A program made the position numbers and the translations under genes. 64,000 nt of DNA from Rhizobium sp. GTDB taxonomy: Bacteria; Pseudomonadota; Alphaproteobacteria; Rhizobiales; Rhizobiaceae. Where the stretch lies: the NCBI GenBank assembly GCA_027533385.1, contig JAPZUE010000025.1, forward strand, positions 62,001 through 126,000, given 5' to 3'. Positions 44,315 to 53,615 of the stretch are shown here, piece by piece (position 1 is the stretch's first letter; each line of letters starts with the position of its first letter). The notes beneath the pieces are model-generated. The model was given only the letters and a program-made list of their open reading frames with translations. It had not been told where the DNA came from and searched no databases.

Positions 44315-45229
44315 TCACACCACCACCAACAACAACACCCCGAACACGATCAACACGCAGCCGGCGATCTCGAGCCTGTTAATGCGCTCCTTGAAGAACA
44401 GCACCGAAGACGCAAAGGTAAAGAGCATCTCGACCTGGGCGAGCGCCTTGACCACTGCCACCTGCTGCAGGGTCATCGCCGTGAACCAGCCGAAGGAGGC
44501 GGTGGCACCGACGAAGCCGACGAGGGCGCTGACTTTCCAGGCGGAACGGACACGGGTGAGTTCCGCCCGGTCGCGCCAGGCCATCCAGACCAGCATCGAC
44601 AGCGTCTGGATGGTGATGACAACGCAGAGCGTGTAGCCGGCCTGAACAAGTGCGTCGGGCACCGGAAGGCTCGGGGCGAGCGACAGGGAGGCCGTGCGGT
44701 AGGCGATCGCGGAGATGCCGAAGAAGAAGCCGGAGGCGAGGCCGATGAGGGCGGTGGGGCTTCCGACCGAGGTCAGCAGGCTTGCCGGCGTGAAGGTGGT
44801 GCGCGCAACCGAGATCAGCATCACGCCGAGGATCGAGACGAGGATGGCCGCTACCGTTCCGAGACCGATGGTTTCCCCGAAGAGGAGCAGCGCAATCAGG
44901 GCCGCCTGGGCGGGTTCGGTGCGGGAGTAAGCGGTTCCGACCGCGAAGTTGCGGAAGGAGAAGAGGTGGACCAGCAGGAAGGTGGCCGTGATCTGCGCAA
45001 GCGCGCCAACCAAAGCCCAGATCGCAAAGGTCAGCCCCGGCACCGGTAGTGGCCTTCCGAGGCCAAGATGCAGGATGGCGAGATAGAGGAAGGCGAAGGG
45101 TAGGCCGAAGCCGAAGCGGACAAAGGTCGCGCCTGTCGTGCCCATCCGGCCTTTCAGATGTTTTTGCAGCGTCGAACGCAGGTTCTGCAGGAAGGCACTG
45201 CCTACCGTGATGATGGCCCAGAGTTCCAT
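44315..45229 (-). CDS. EamA/DMT-family transporter
   Basis: A 304-residue inner-membrane protein with about ten hydrophobic segments and EamA repeats. It begins MELWAIITVGSAFLQNLRSTLQKHLKGRMGTTGATFVRFGFGLPFAFLYL, and ends ERINRLEIAGCVLIVFGVLLLVVV. No clear ribosome-binding site was seen before this ATG; an upstream ATG (45271) has none either. It is unrelated in detail to the DMT gene at 37766. The substrate is unknown. Its 3' end borders the repeat element. Confidence 0.85.
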   Translation of the reverse strand: MELWAIITVGSAFLQNLRSTLQKHLKGRMGTTGATFVRFGFGLPFAFLYLAILHLGLGRPLPVPGLTFAIWALVGALAQITATFLLVHLFSFRNFAVGTAYSRTEPAQAALIALLLFGETIGLGTVAAILVSILGVMLISVARTTFTPASLLTSVGSPTALIGLASGFFFGISAIAYRTASLSLAPSLPVPDALVQAGYTLCVVITIQTLSMLVWMAWRDRAELTRVRSAWKVSALVGFVGATASFGWFTAMTLQQVAVVKALAQVEMLFTFASSVLFFKERINRLEIAGCVLIVFGVLLLVVV

Positions 45230-45337
45230 GGGAGAGTGTCCAGAAAAGCCGCATCGCGCGTCGGCAGGCATACGGCGGAGTTGGGAAAGGGTGGCGGTTT
45301 GGCCATGAGCGCTTGGGGCGCGCGCGGGCCGGTTGGC

Positions 45338-45457
45338 TCAGCTCTGACGCTGGCGAATGGTGCCCGAGTGCACCGGATGGAAGCGCGCAGGCAGACGCTT
45401 GCGGTCCTGCAGGACCACGACCCGTTCCATTGCCGCAATCGACATCTTCTTTCCCAT
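45338..45457 (-). CDS. Possible small basic protein
   Basis: A 39-residue frame, MGKKMSIAAMERVVVLQDRK followed by RLPARFHPVHSGTIRQRQS. It has 10 Arg/Lys and lies alone in the 337-base gap between the DMT gene and the divergent pyrimidine nucleotidase gene. A GGAAAG sits just before its second ATG (45445). I do not recognise a family. It could be a real short protein or chance; the rest of the gap shows no gene. Confidence 0.35.
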   Translation of the reverse strand: MGKKMSIAAMERVVVLQDRKRLPARFHPVHSGTIRQRQS

Positions 45458-45566
45458 CTTTTCCAGATAACACTTCCCGAAGCGGCGACCAATGCTAATT
45501 AGAGGCCGAAGCGCATAGCGGCGGCCTGCATTCCGCAGCCGCCCAGCACTGCCCCAAGAGGACCTG

Positions 45567-46286
45567 ATGAACAGCCCAGCCAAGATCCCCTCGCCCGCCG
45601 ATTTTGCCCATGTGCGCGACTGGGTCTTCGACCTCGACAACACGCTCTATCCGCATCACATCAACCTCTTCGCGCAGATCGATACGAACATGACCGCCTT
45701 CGTGTCCGAGCTTTTGCAGCTTGAGCCGGCGGAGGCGAAGCTTTTGCAGAAGCGCTACTACCATGAACACGGAACGACGCTGGCAGGCCTGATGCTGCAT
45801 CACAAGGTCGATCCGAACGCCTTTCTGGAACGCGCACATGCGATCGACTATTCGGCGCTTCTCCCCGACGAGGCGCTGGGCTCTGCGATCAAGCAGCTGC
45901 CGGGTCGCAAATTCATCTTCACCAATGGCACGGTGGCGCATGCGCAAGCGGCCGCGCGGGCACTCGGCATTCTCGACCATTTCGACGACATCTTCGACAT
46001 CGTGGCCGCCGACTATCTGCCGAAGCCGGCAGGCGCCACCTACGACAAGTTCGCGAGCCTCAACCGCATCGATACGAAACATGCCGCGATGTTCGAGGAT
46101 CTGCCGCGCAATCTGACGGTACCGAAGGCGCTCGGCATGAAGACCGTCTTGCTCGTGCCGCGCAACCTGGGCACGGCGCTCCTCGAAACCTGGGAGCGGG
46201 TCGACCATGTCGATGGTGATACCGTCGATTATCTGACCGACGATCTCACCGGCTTCCTGCAGGCGCTCTTGCCGCACCACTCGTGA
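45567..46286 (+). CDS. Pyrimidine 5'-nucleotidase (HAD family)
   Basis: A 239-residue HAD phosphatase of the yeast SDT1/PHM8-like group. Motif I is VFDLDNTLYPHHINLF, with Asp nucleophile and acid, motif II FIFTNGT, and motif III/IV lie in YLPKPAGATYDKF and AAMFEDLPRNLTVPKALGM. It should remove phosphate from pyrimidine nucleoside monophosphates. AAGAGGA lies 5 bases before the ATG. In rhizobia it commonly neighbours argB and dapD, as here with three genes between. Confidence 0.9.
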   Translation: MNSPAKIPSPADFAHVRDWVFDLDNTLYPHHINLFAQIDTNMTAFVSELLQLEPAEAKLLQKRYYHEHGTTLAGLMLHHKVDPNAFLERAHAIDYSALLPDEALGSAIKQLPGRKFIFTNGTVAHAQAAARALGILDHFDDIFDIVAADYLPKPAGATYDKFASLNRIDTKHAAMFEDLPRNLTVPKALGMKTVLLVPRNLGTALLETWERVDHVDGDTVDYLTDDLTGFLQALLPHHS

Positions 46287-46394
46287 GCAAAAGCTTACGA
46301 AAGTTTCATGCAGCTTACCGAGAGTTAAGTAGGGCCTGAGCCTTGTCGCCGCTACGGTCATTCCATCGAAGCAGTTACTCGAAAGGATACCCGA

Positions 46395-47075
46395 ATGAAC
46401 GGCAAGACCCTGACGCTGGCCGCCGTGGCAGCCTCTCTCCTGATCGGCACAACCGCCGGCGGCGCATTTGCGCAGGACCGCGGCGACCGTCGCGACGGCC
46501 CCGGCCGTGGCGGTCCGGAAGTGATGTTCGTGCAGATGCTGCAGCAGCACGACATCGACAAGGACGGAAAGATCAGCAAGGAAGAGGCAAATGCTGCCGG
46601 CACCGCGCTGTTTGCCTCGATCGATGCCGACAAGGACGGCGTCGTGACGCCCGGCGAAATGCGCCTGCATCGTGAAGCCATGCGCGAAGAGTTCAAGGCG
46701 GCGCGGGAAGCCATGCGGGCCGAGCGCCAGGCCGAACGCGAAGCTGCGAGGGCCGCTGCCCCGACGCCGCCTAATGGCGCGCCGCAGGAGCAGGCGATGA
46801 ACGGAGATGGTCCGGGTCGTGATGGACGAGACCATGACGGCAACCGCCATGGCTGGCACAACGAACGCGCCGATCGCGGCGGGGATCGCGGTGGTCGCGA
46901 CGGCATGCGCGGCGAAGGCCGGATGATGCGGGTCGCCGATACCGACGAGAACGGCCAGATCAGCCAGGCGGAAGCGACCGCCATGGCCGGCCGGATGTTC
47001 ACCCGGATGGACCGCAACAAGGACGGCTTCATCAGCGCCGACGACATGCCGAAGCGGCCGATCATGATGCGCTAA
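46395..47075 (+). CDS. Secreted EF-hand calcium-binding protein
   Basis: A 226-residue protein with a signal peptide (MNGKTLTLAAVAASLLIGTTAGGAFAQ). Four EF-hand loops are visible: DIDKDGKISKEE, DADKDGVVTPGE, DTDENGQISQAE and DRNKDGFISADD, in two pairs. Between the pairs is a charged helix (REEFKAAREAMRAERQAEREAAR) and a Gly/Asp/Arg/His-rich low-complexity linker. It is likely a periplasmic or extracellular calcium binder; its role is unknown. It is the only gene of its unit, with a terminator-like hairpin after it. Confidence 0.9.
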   Translation: MNGKTLTLAAVAASLLIGTTAGGAFAQDRGDRRDGPGRGGPEVMFVQMLQQHDIDKDGKISKEEANAAGTALFASIDADKDGVVTPGEMRLHREAMREEFKAAREAMRAERQAEREAARAAAPTPPNGAPQEQAMNGDGPGRDGRDHDGNRHGWHNERADRGGDRGGRDGMRGEGRMMRVADTDENGQISQAEATAMAGRMFTRMDRNKDGFISADDMPKRPIMMR

Positions 47076-47121
47076 TCAGCGCACCCGACGATCGTCCCAC
47101 ACCATCGTCAAGGACAACGGG

Positions 47122-47142
47122 CGGCCCCTTACGGGGCCGTTT
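47122..47142 (+). terminator. Terminator after the EF-hand gene
   Basis: CGGCCCC and GGGGCCG form a 7-base-pair stem with a TTAC loop, followed by TTTCGTCGTT. It overlaps the last codons of the convergent LOG-family gene. Confidence 0.6.
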
Positions 47143-48007
47143 CGTCGTTCAGGTCATAAAAATCCTCGATGATCTTCCAGGCTTCTTCGGCCGTTTCGGC
47201 AAACTGGAAGAGGTCGAGATCCTCTGGCGCAATCGTGCCGAAAGCGGCAAGCGCCTCGAAATTGATGATGTCCTCCCAGAAGGCGCGGGAGAACAGGATC
47301 AGCGGGATCGGCGCCATGCGCTTGGTCTGGATCAGCGTCACCGTCTCGAAGAGTTCGTCCAGGGTGCCGAAGCCGCCGGGAAAGATCGTGATCGCCTTGG
47401 CCCGCATCAGAAAATGCATCTTGCGGATGGCGAAATAATGGAAGTTGAAGCTGAGCTCCGGCGTCACATAGGGGTTCGGCGCCTGCTCGTGTGGGAGCAC
47501 GATGTTGAGGCCGACCGAGGGTGCGCCGACTTCCGAGGCGCCACGGTTTCCGGCTTCCATGACGCCCGGGCCGCCACCGGTCACCACCACATATTCGTGG
47601 TAATCCATCTTCTTGGCCTGGGCGGAGCAGAGCTGGGCGAACTTGCGGGCCTCTTCATAATAGATCGAGGCGTTTTCCAGGTTCTTCTTCTGAATGTCGT
47701 TCTTGGCTGCCCAGGCGGCCTGGCCTGGGGCAGGAATGCGCGCACCGCCGAACATCACCACCGTCGACTTGATGCTGCGCTCGGTGAGGATCATCTCCGT
47801 TTTCAACAATTCGAGCTGCAGGCGGACGGGGCGGAGCTCCTCGCGGCAGAGGAATTCGTCATCGACATAGGCAAGCGTGTAGGACGACGAGACCGACTGG
47901 GGCGTGCGCGGAATGACCTGCGCAGTCTGCTTGTCGGTCGAGCTGTCCTTCAGCGGATCCCAGGATCCGTCCTTGCGCCTGTGCTTGCCATTCTTCCACC
48001 GTGCCAT
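47129..48007 (-). CDS. LOG-family (lysine decarboxylase-like) protein
   Basis: A 292-residue Rossmann protein of the LOG/TIGR00730 group, whose studied members release free cytokinin bases or hydrolyse nucleoside monophosphates. The nucleotide-binding VVTGGGPGVMEAGNRGASEVG and the catalytic PGGFGTLDELFETVTLIQ are both present. The start MARWKNGKHRRKDGSWDP has AAAGGAAG upstream; the frame extends further without a site. It has about 60 extra N-terminal residues relative to short LOG proteins, typical of the long bacterial form. It diverges from dapD. Confidence 0.9.
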   Translation of the reverse strand: MARWKNGKHRRKDGSWDPLKDSSTDKQTAQVIPRTPQSVSSSYTLAYVDDEFLCREELRPVRLQLELLKTEMILTERSIKSTVVMFGGARIPAPGQAAWAAKNDIQKKNLENASIYYEEARKFAQLCSAQAKKMDYHEYVVVTGGGPGVMEAGNRGASEVGAPSVGLNIVLPHEQAPNPYVTPELSFNFHYFAIRKMHFLMRAKAITIFPGGFGTLDELFETVTLIQTKRMAPIPLILFSRAFWEDIINFEALAAFGTIAPEDLDLFQFAETAEEAWKIIEDFYDLNDETAP

Positions 48008-48145
48008 GCCTCTTCCTTTCCCAAGCCCAGAGCTCCGCCGGCTGTTTTCTTCCAGCCCTTTATGCGCTAGAGCTTTGCGCGAATTTTCGATCAGATCCTG
48101 ATTGTTTCCATCCCCACGGTAGACAACGAAGTTTAAGGAATTCAG

Positions 48146-49006
48146 ATGAGCGCCTCCGATCTCACCCAGCTCGAACACGTCATCGAAGCGGCTTTCGACA
48201 ACCGCGATACGGTTTCGACCTCCACCAAGGGCGAGATCCGCGATGCCGTCGAAACGGCCCTCAACCTGCTCGACAGCGGCAAGGTTCGCGTCGCAGCCCG
48301 CGGCGAAGACGGCACCTGGACCGTGCATCAGTGGCTGAAGAAGGCCGTGCTCCTCTCCTTCCGCCTGAACGACATGGAAGTCGTCAAGGGCGGCCCGGGT
48401 GCTTCGACCTGGTGGGACAAGGTGCCCTCGAAGTTCGAAGGCTGGGGCGAAAGCGAATTCCGCTCAGCCGGTTTCCGCGCGGTTCCCAACGCAGTCGTGC
48501 GTCGCTCGGCCTATATCTCCAAGGGCGTCGTCCTGATGCCGTCCTTCGTCAATCTCGGTGCGTATGTCGGCGAAAACTCCATGGTCGACACCTGGGCAAC
48601 GGTCGGCTCCTGCGCCCAGATCGGCGCCAACGTGCACCTCTCCGGTGGTGTGGGCATCGGCGGCGTGCTTGAGCCGCTGCAGGCCGGCCCGACGATCATC
48701 GAGGACAACTGCTTCATCGGCGCGCGTTCGGAAGTCGTTGAAGGCTGCATCATCCGCGAGGGCTCGGTTCTCGGCATGGGCGTCTATATCGGCAAGTCGA
48801 CCAAGATCGTCGACCGCGCCACCGGCGAAGTGATGTATGGCGAAGTGCCACCCTACTCCGTCGTCGTCGCCGGCTCGATGCCCTCGGGCAATGCCGTCAT
48901 GGCCAATGGTCTGCCGGCGCCGCATCTCTACTGCGCCGTCATCGTCAAGCGCGTCGATGAAAAGACACGCTCGAAGACCGGCATCAACGAACTGCTGCGC
49001 GACTGA
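48146..49006 (+). CDS. dapD: Tetrahydrodipicolinate N-succinyltransferase
   Basis: A 286-residue left-handed beta-helix transferase of the succinylase branch of lysine and diaminopimelate synthesis. The hexapeptide-repeat region runs from about 105 to 245, including [42 protein letters not shown], the active-site segment. It works with DapE (49504), which removes the succinyl group two steps later. A DUF805 gene follows after 3 bases. Confidence 0.96.
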   Translation: MSASDLTQLEHVIEAAFDNRDTVSTSTKGEIRDAVETALNLLDSGKVRVAARGEDGTWTVHQWLKKAVLLSFRLNDMEVVKGGPGASTWWDKVPSKFEGWGESEFRSAGFRAVPNAVVRRSAYISKGVVLMPSFVNLGAYVGENSMVDTWATVGSCAQIGANVHLSGGVGIGGVLEPLQAGPTIIEDNCFIGARSEVVEGCIIREGSVLGMGVYIGKSTKIVDRATGEVMYGEVPPYSVVVAGSMPSGNAVMANGLPAPHLYCAVIVKRVDEKTRSKTGINELLRD

Positions 49007-49009
49007 TCC

Positions 49010-49396
49010 ATGATGTCCGGACCGGGGCAGGAGACATCGGTCGGCTGGGCGCTCTTCCAATGGGACGGGCGCATCGGTCGGCGTGTCTTCATCCTCGGCT
49101 CGGCCTTCTGGATGATGGTGAATGCGGGCCTTGTCGCGCTCGCCACAGCACGCGGTTCGGATGAAACGCTGACCATGGAGCTGCTGTCGCTGTTCTTTGC
49201 CTCGATTGCACTCTCGATGGTGTCGCTGATCATGCTCGGCATCAAGCGGCTGCATGACATCGGCCTGCCCGGTATCGGGGCCGCGCTGCTTGTCATACCC
49301 GCCTTTTCACTGATCGTTTTCTTTCTTCTCTGTGTGTGGCCCTCGTCGGCCACATCCAATCGCTATGGCCCAGCGTCAAACGAGCGCGCCGGCTGA
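49010..49396 (+). CDS. DUF805 membrane protein
   Basis: A 128-residue protein with three to four hydrophobic segments. The DUF805 hallmarks are the opening WDGRIGRRVFILGSAFW and the IKRLHDIGLPGIGA motif, followed by WPSSATSNRYGP at the end. Its function is unknown. It is 3 bases after dapD and lies between two lysine-biosynthesis genes, so it is very likely in their operon. Confidence 0.9.
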   Translation: MMSGPGQETSVGWALFQWDGRIGRRVFILGSAFWMMVNAGLVALATARGSDETLTMELLSLFFASIALSMVSLIMLGIKRLHDIGLPGIGAALLVIPAFSLIVFFLLCVWPSSATSNRYGPASNERAG

Positions 49397-49503
49397 CCAT
49401 GCTCCATGGGTGACAGGCCGGAGCGGATCGGCTAACACTCGCTGATCCTCAAGGTGCCCATCCGGTCCTGAACCGGCATGCGGCCATTCCCGTATCAGTG
49501 TCC

Positions 49504-50697
49504 ATGACCGCTACAAATCCCGTCGACGTTCTCCAGGCCCTCATCCGCTGCCCCTCCGTCACGCCTGCCGAAGGCGGCGCGCTCGATGTGCTCGAAAACC
49601 TCCTGTCACCGCTCGGCTTCAAGGTCGACCGGATGGTGGCGAAGGACGAGGACACACCCGACATCGAAAACCTCTATGCCCGGGCAGGATCCGAGGGGCC
49701 GCATCTGATGTTTGCCGGCCATAGCGATGTCGTGCCCGTGGGTGCCGAAAGCGACTGGAGTGCCGGCCCCTTCTCCGGCGACATCAGAGACGGCATGCTC
49801 TACGGCCGTGGCGCTGTTGATATGAAGGGCGGGATCGCCTGCTTCATCGCGGCCTATGCGCGGCTGGTCGAGGCCGGCAAGGTGCCGAAGGGTTCGGTCT
49901 CGCTGCTGATCACGGGTGACGAAGAAGGCCCTGCCGTCAACGGCACGGTCAAGCTGCTCGAATGGGCAGCGGAGCGCGGCGAGCGCTGGGATGCCTGCCT
50001 GGTCGGCGAACCGACCAATCCCGACACCCTCGGCGACATGATCAAGATCGGCCGGCGAGGGTCAGTCTCCGCTACGGTGACGGTCAAGGGCGTTCAGGGC
50101 CATGCGGCCTATCCGCATCTCGCCGACAATCCGGTGCGTGGCGCACTGTCGCTGGCAAAGAGCCTGATGTTCCCGGCCTTCGACCAAGGCACGGAGAACT
50201 TCCAGCCCTCCAACCTCGAAGTGACCACCATCGATGTCGGCAATGCCGCGACCAATGTCATTCCGGCCTCTGCCCGCTTCAAGTTCAACATCCGCTTCAA
50301 CGATCTCTGGACCGCCGACAGCGTCAAGGCCGAGATCATCCGGAGGCTCGATGCGGCCGCCGTCGATCCGGAGCTTCGCCCGGAGCGGTCAGCAATCGCC
50401 TACGACATCGTCTGGTCGGAGCGGCCGAGCCATGTGTTCCTGACGCGCAACAATGCGCTGATTGCCTCACTCTCGGGTGCGATCGCGTCAGTCACAGGCC
50501 GGACGCCGAAGCTTTCGACCACGGGCGGCACATCCGATGCGCGTTTCATCAAGGACTACTGCCCCGTCGTCGAATTCGGCCTTGTCGGCCAGACCATGCA
50601 TATGGTCGACGAGCGGGTTGCCGTCTCCGATCTCGAAACCCTGACCGTCATCTACCAGACTTTCATCGAGCAGTGGTTCGCCCATGCCGACGCTTAA
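49504..50697 (+). CDS. dapE: Succinyl-diaminopimelate desuccinylase
   Basis: A 397-residue M20-family zinc peptidase-fold enzyme that cleaves N-succinyl-diaminopimelate. Zinc ligands lie in [21 protein letters not shown] and [12 protein letters not shown]; the C-terminal part has [11 protein letters not shown] and MHMVDERV. An ATG at 49504 is preferred to a GTG two codons earlier. The ribosome-binding site is weak. It overlaps the next gene by 14 bases. Confidence 0.95.
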   Translation: MTATNPVDVLQALIRCPSVTPAEGGALDVLENLLSPLGFKVDRMVAKDEDTPDIENLYARAGSEGPHLMFAGHSDVVPVGAESDWSAGPFSGDIRDGMLYGRGAVDMKGGIACFIAAYARLVEAGKVPKGSVSLLITGDEEGPAVNGTVKLLEWAAERGERWDACLVGEPTNPDTLGDMIKIGRRGSVSATVTVKGVQGHAAYPHLADNPVRGALSLAKSLMFPAFDQGTENFQPSNLEVTTIDVGNAATNVIPASARFKFNIRFNDLWTADSVKAEIIRRLDAAAVDPELRPERSAIAYDIVWSERPSHVFLTRNNALIASLSGAIASVTGRTPKLSTTGGTSDARFIKDYCPVVEFGLVGQTMHMVDERVAVSDLETLTVIYQTFIEQWFAHADA

Positions 50698-51280
50698 GGA
50701 GGTCGAGTTCTATCTCAGGGGGCTCTGGCTGCTGTTCAAGCAGGATCCGGCCGGCTTCTCCTATCTCGACCTGACCGAGCGCGGCGCGTTGCGATCCTTC
50801 TGGTCCGCCGTCTGGGCCTTGCCGGCGATCCTCGTTTCCTTTGCCTGGTGGCGGTTGCTCTACCTGCAGGGTCTGCCGGAAGGGACCGAAACCGGAGCGC
50901 TGTTCTTCTTCCGCCTGACGCTGGTCGAGGCCTCGAACTGGATCTTCCCGCTGGTGCTGCTCGGCGTCCTCTGCCTGCTTATCGGGATCGGTGAGAAGTT
51001 CTCCTCGATGGTGGTCGTCATCAACTGGCTGGCGCTGCCGATCTCTTATTCCTACGGCCTGCTCGTCCTGATGATGATGTTCCTGCCGGCGCTGGCGGGT
51101 GTGGTCGCGCTGCTTTGGCTGATCCTGATGGTTTCGGTCATTGCCGCCCTCTTCCGCATCATCCGGATGATCGTCGGTGAGCAATTGCTGATGGTGTCAA
51201 CCATCGTCATGGTGCTGCTGGTGCCGTCGATGATCATCGCCGAGTTGCTGGAACAGTATCTCGGCGTCTATCCGGGCTGA
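50684..51280 (+). CDS. Hypothetical multi-pass membrane protein
   Basis: A 198-residue protein with five or so hydrophobic segments (from [22 protein letters not shown] to [21 protein letters not shown]) after a short N-terminus [33 protein letters not shown] do not recognise the family with certainty; YIP1-like proteins are one possibility. It overlaps the end of dapE, so it is co-transcribed with it. Its stop is 2 bases from the convergent truA stop. Confidence 0.8.
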   Translation: MPTLKEVEFYLRGLWLLFKQDPAGFSYLDLTERGALRSFWSAVWALPAILVSFAWWRLLYLQGLPEGTETGALFFFRLTLVEASNWIFPLVLLGVLCLLIGIGEKFSSMVVVINWLALPISYSYGLLVLMMMFLPALAGVVALLWLILMVSVIAALFRIIRMIVGEQLLMVSTIVMVLLVPSMIIAELLEQYLGVYPG

Positions 51281-51282
51281 CT

Positions 51283-52050
51283 TCAGCCCTTGAACGGCTC
51301 ATCGCCGGGATAATCCACAGCCATGAAGTAAAGGCCCTCAGGCGGTGCGACAGGCCCGCAGGCGGCACGGTCGCGCGCGTCAAGCGCAGCCCGGACATCC
51401 GCCGGCGTCATCTTGCCCTCGCCCGCGAGCTTCAACGTACCGGCGAAGGAGCGGATCTGATTGTGCAGGAAGCTCTGGGCGGTGGCGCGGATCTCGATGA
51501 GATGGCCAGAGCGGGTCACATCCAGCCGATCGAGCGTGCGGACCGGGCTTGCCGCCTGGCAATGGGCAGAGCGGAAGGTGGTGAAGTCGTGATGGCCGAC
51601 AAGCTGCTGGGCGGCTTCGTGCATGGCGTCTTGGTCGAGCGGCTTTGGCACCCACCAGGCCCGCTTGTCCTCCAGCGCCAGACGCGCCGGGCGGGTTATA
51701 ATGCGGTAGAGATAGTGCCGCCGCAGGGCCGAGAAGCGGGCGTCGAATTCATCAGGCACGGCCTGCACGTCGAGGACGGCGACCTGCTCGGAGGCCATCG
51801 CCAGATGGGCGTTCAGCGCATTGCGCAGCTTGTGCGGCACCCAGTCGCGGGAGAGATCGGCATGGATGACCTGGCCCATGGCATGGACGCCGGAATCGGT
51901 GCGGCCTGCGCCACGGATGACCACCGTCTCGCTGGTCAGGGACAAGATCGCCTGTTCGAGGGCAGCCTGGATGGAATGGCCGTTCTCCTGGCGCTGCCAG
52001 CCGACATAGGCCGAGCCATCATATTCGACGGTCATCCGGAAACGGGGCAT
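51283..52050 (-). CDS. truA: tRNA pseudouridine38-40 synthase
   Basis: A 255-residue enzyme that makes pseudouridine at positions 38-40 of tRNA anticodon stems. The catalytic Asp lies in [16 protein letters not shown], and FHNQIRS-like [19 protein letters not shown] and the opening [19 protein letters not shown] are standard. Its ATG overlaps the fmt stop (TGATG). The def-fmt-truA series is a typical rhizobial operon. Confidence 0.96.
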   Translation of the reverse strand: MPRFRMTVEYDGSAYVGWQRQENGHSIQAALEQAILSLTSETVVIRGAGRTDSGVHAMGQVIHADLSRDWVPHKLRNALNAHLAMASEQVAVLDVQAVPDEFDARFSALRRHYLYRIITRPARLALEDKRAWWVPKPLDQDAMHEAAQQLVGHHDFTTFRSAHCQAASPVRTLDRLDVTRSGHLIEIRATAQSFLHNQIRSFAGTLKLAGEGKMTPADVRAALDARDRAACGPVAPPEGLYFMAVDYPGDEPFKG

Positions 52051-52994
52051 CAGGCGATCACCGTGCCCTTGGGTAAGGGCGTGCCGCGCAGGAAATCCTC
52101 CGCGCTCAACGCCTTGCCTCCGGCCTTCTGCAGACGCACGAGGCTGACCGCCCCCGTGCCGCAGGCGATCGTCAGGCGATCGTCAAGTGCTGTTCCGGGA
52201 GCGGCGAGCGCCCCCTCCTCTTGAACCAGATGCGAGGCGAGGAGCTTCACCCGCTCGGGCTTGCCGCCGACCTCAATCTCGGTCCAGGCGCCCGGAAAGG
52301 GCGAGAGGCCACGGATGTGATTGTGGACCGCGGTGGCCGGGCGGGAGAAGTCGACCCGGGTCTCGGCCTTGTCGATCTTGGCGGCATAAAGCACGCCCTC
52401 GTCAGGCTGGGCGACGGTTTGCAGCGTGCCGGCTTCGAGCTTTGCCATCGCCTCGACCATGGCTTCGGCGCCGACGAGGCTCAGGGCATCATGCAGTTCG
52501 CCGGCAGTCATATCGGGACCGATCGTGACCTTGCGGGTGAGTGCGACGGGGCCGGTGTCGAGGCCCTTGTCCATCTTCATCACCATCATGCCGGTTTCGG
52601 CATCGCCGGCCATGATGGCGCGCTGGATCGGGGCAGCACCCCGCCAGCGCGGCAGCAAAGAGGCATGGCCGTTATAGGCGCCGAGCCGCGTGCCGTTGAG
52701 GATCGCCTCGGGCAACAGAAGGCCATAGGCGACGACCACGGCAACATCAGCGTCGAGCGCGATAAAGGCATCGCGATCGGTCTGATCGCGAAAGTTCAGC
52801 GGATGGCGGACCTCGATGCCGAGGTCTTCGGCGGCCTGATGGACCGGCGACTTCTGCAGGTCGAGGCCACGGCGACCGCCGGGACGCGGCGGCTGCGAAT
52901 AGGCGGCAACAATTTCGTGGCCTGCCGCATGCAGCGCTTTCAGGGTGGCGACGGAGAAATCCGGCGTGCCCATGAAGATGATGCGAAGTGCCAT
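52050..52994 (-). CDS. fmt: Methionyl-tRNA formyltransferase
   Basis: A 314-residue enzyme that formylates initiator Met-tRNA. The formyl-THF-binding part has [17 protein letters not shown] and [24 protein letters not shown], with the active-site Asn and His, and the C-terminal OB-like domain ends [13 protein letters not shown]. The start is set at MALRIIFMG, five codons after another ATG (53009). Peptide deformylase, which undoes the formyl mark later, lies directly upstream. Confidence 0.95.
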   Translation of the reverse strand: MALRIIFMGTPDFSVATLKALHAAGHEIVAAYSQPPRPGGRRGLDLQKSPVHQAAEDLGIEVRHPLNFRDQTDRDAFIALDADVAVVVAYGLLLPEAILNGTRLGAYNGHASLLPRWRGAAPIQRAIMAGDAETGMMVMKMDKGLDTGPVALTRKVTIGPDMTAGELHDALSLVGAEAMVEAMAKLEAGTLQTVAQPDEGVLYAAKIDKAETRVDFSRPATAVHNHIRGLSPFPGAWTEIEVGGKPERVKLLASHLVQEEGALAAPGTALDDRLTIACGTGAVSLVRLQKAGGKALSAEDFLRGTPLPKGTVIA

Positions 52995-53033
52995 TCTGTC
53001 AGCCTTCAAGCGCGGGGTTGGAAACGCCCGGGG

Positions 53034-53546
53034 TTAGATCTTCTGACGGGCGGCCTTGGTGAACCTCTTGATGACCATCTCGCGCTTCAGGCGGGAGATG
53101 TGATCGATGAAGAGCACTCCATTGAGATGGTCGATCTCGTGCTGAAGGCAAGTGGCGAGCAGGCCGTCGGCCTCCGTCAGCTGCTCCTTGCCGTCGCGGC
53201 CGATCGACTTCACCGTGATTGCGGCCGGGCGTTCGACCTCGGCGTAGTAGTCCGGGATCGACAGGCAGCCTTCCTCATACACCGAGCGCTCGTCGGAGGA
53301 CTTGAGGATCTCGGGATTGATGAAGACCAGCGGTGCGGGCTCCTCACCTTCCTTGGCCAGATCAATGACGAGCAGGCGACGCGGCACGCCGACCTGGATC
53401 GCCGCAAGCCCGATACCGGGCGCGTCGTACATGGTTTCCAGCATGTCGTCGATGAACTGCTCAAGCTCGGAATCGACACGCTCAATGGGCGCAGATACCT
53501 GGCGCAGCAGGGGATCGGGCAGGATGATGAGAGGCTTGATGGTCAT
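53034..53546 (-). CDS. def: Peptide deformylase
   Basis: A 170-residue metalloenzyme that removes the formyl group from new proteins. All three motifs are present: [18 protein letters not shown] (metal Cys) and [10 protein letters not shown] (HEXXH). It heads the def-fmt-truA series on the minus strand. About 70 bases separate it from the end of the upstream chemoreceptor gene. Confidence 0.96.
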   Translation of the reverse strand: MTIKPLIILPDPLLRQVSAPIERVDSELEQFIDDMLETMYDAPGIGLAAIQVGVPRRLLVIDLAKEGEEPAPLVFINPEILKSSDERSVYEEGCLSIPDYYAEVERPAAITVKSIGRDGKEQLTEADGLLATCLQHEIDHLNGVLFIDHISRLKREMVIKRFTKAARQKI

Positions 53547-53577
53547 GGCCTCCCTTAGCGCAAGTTCCGGGCGGAGG

Positions 53578-53606
53578 AAACGGAAAAACGCTCAGCTTTT
53601 CCGTTT
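53578..53606 (-). terminator. Terminator after the first globin-coupled chemoreceptor gene
   Basis: AAACGGAAAA and TTTTCCGTTT form a perfect 10-base-pair stem with a 9-base loop, 9 bases after the stop of the chemoreceptor gene at 53616. The AT-rich stem itself supplies the T-run. Confidence 0.6.
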
Positions 53607-53615
53607 CGTGACCGG

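Noticed and set aside
45495..46859. 454-residue open frame opposite the pyrimidine nucleotidase and EF-hand genes
   Set aside because: It spans two genes and their gap on the other strand, and shows no motif of its own.
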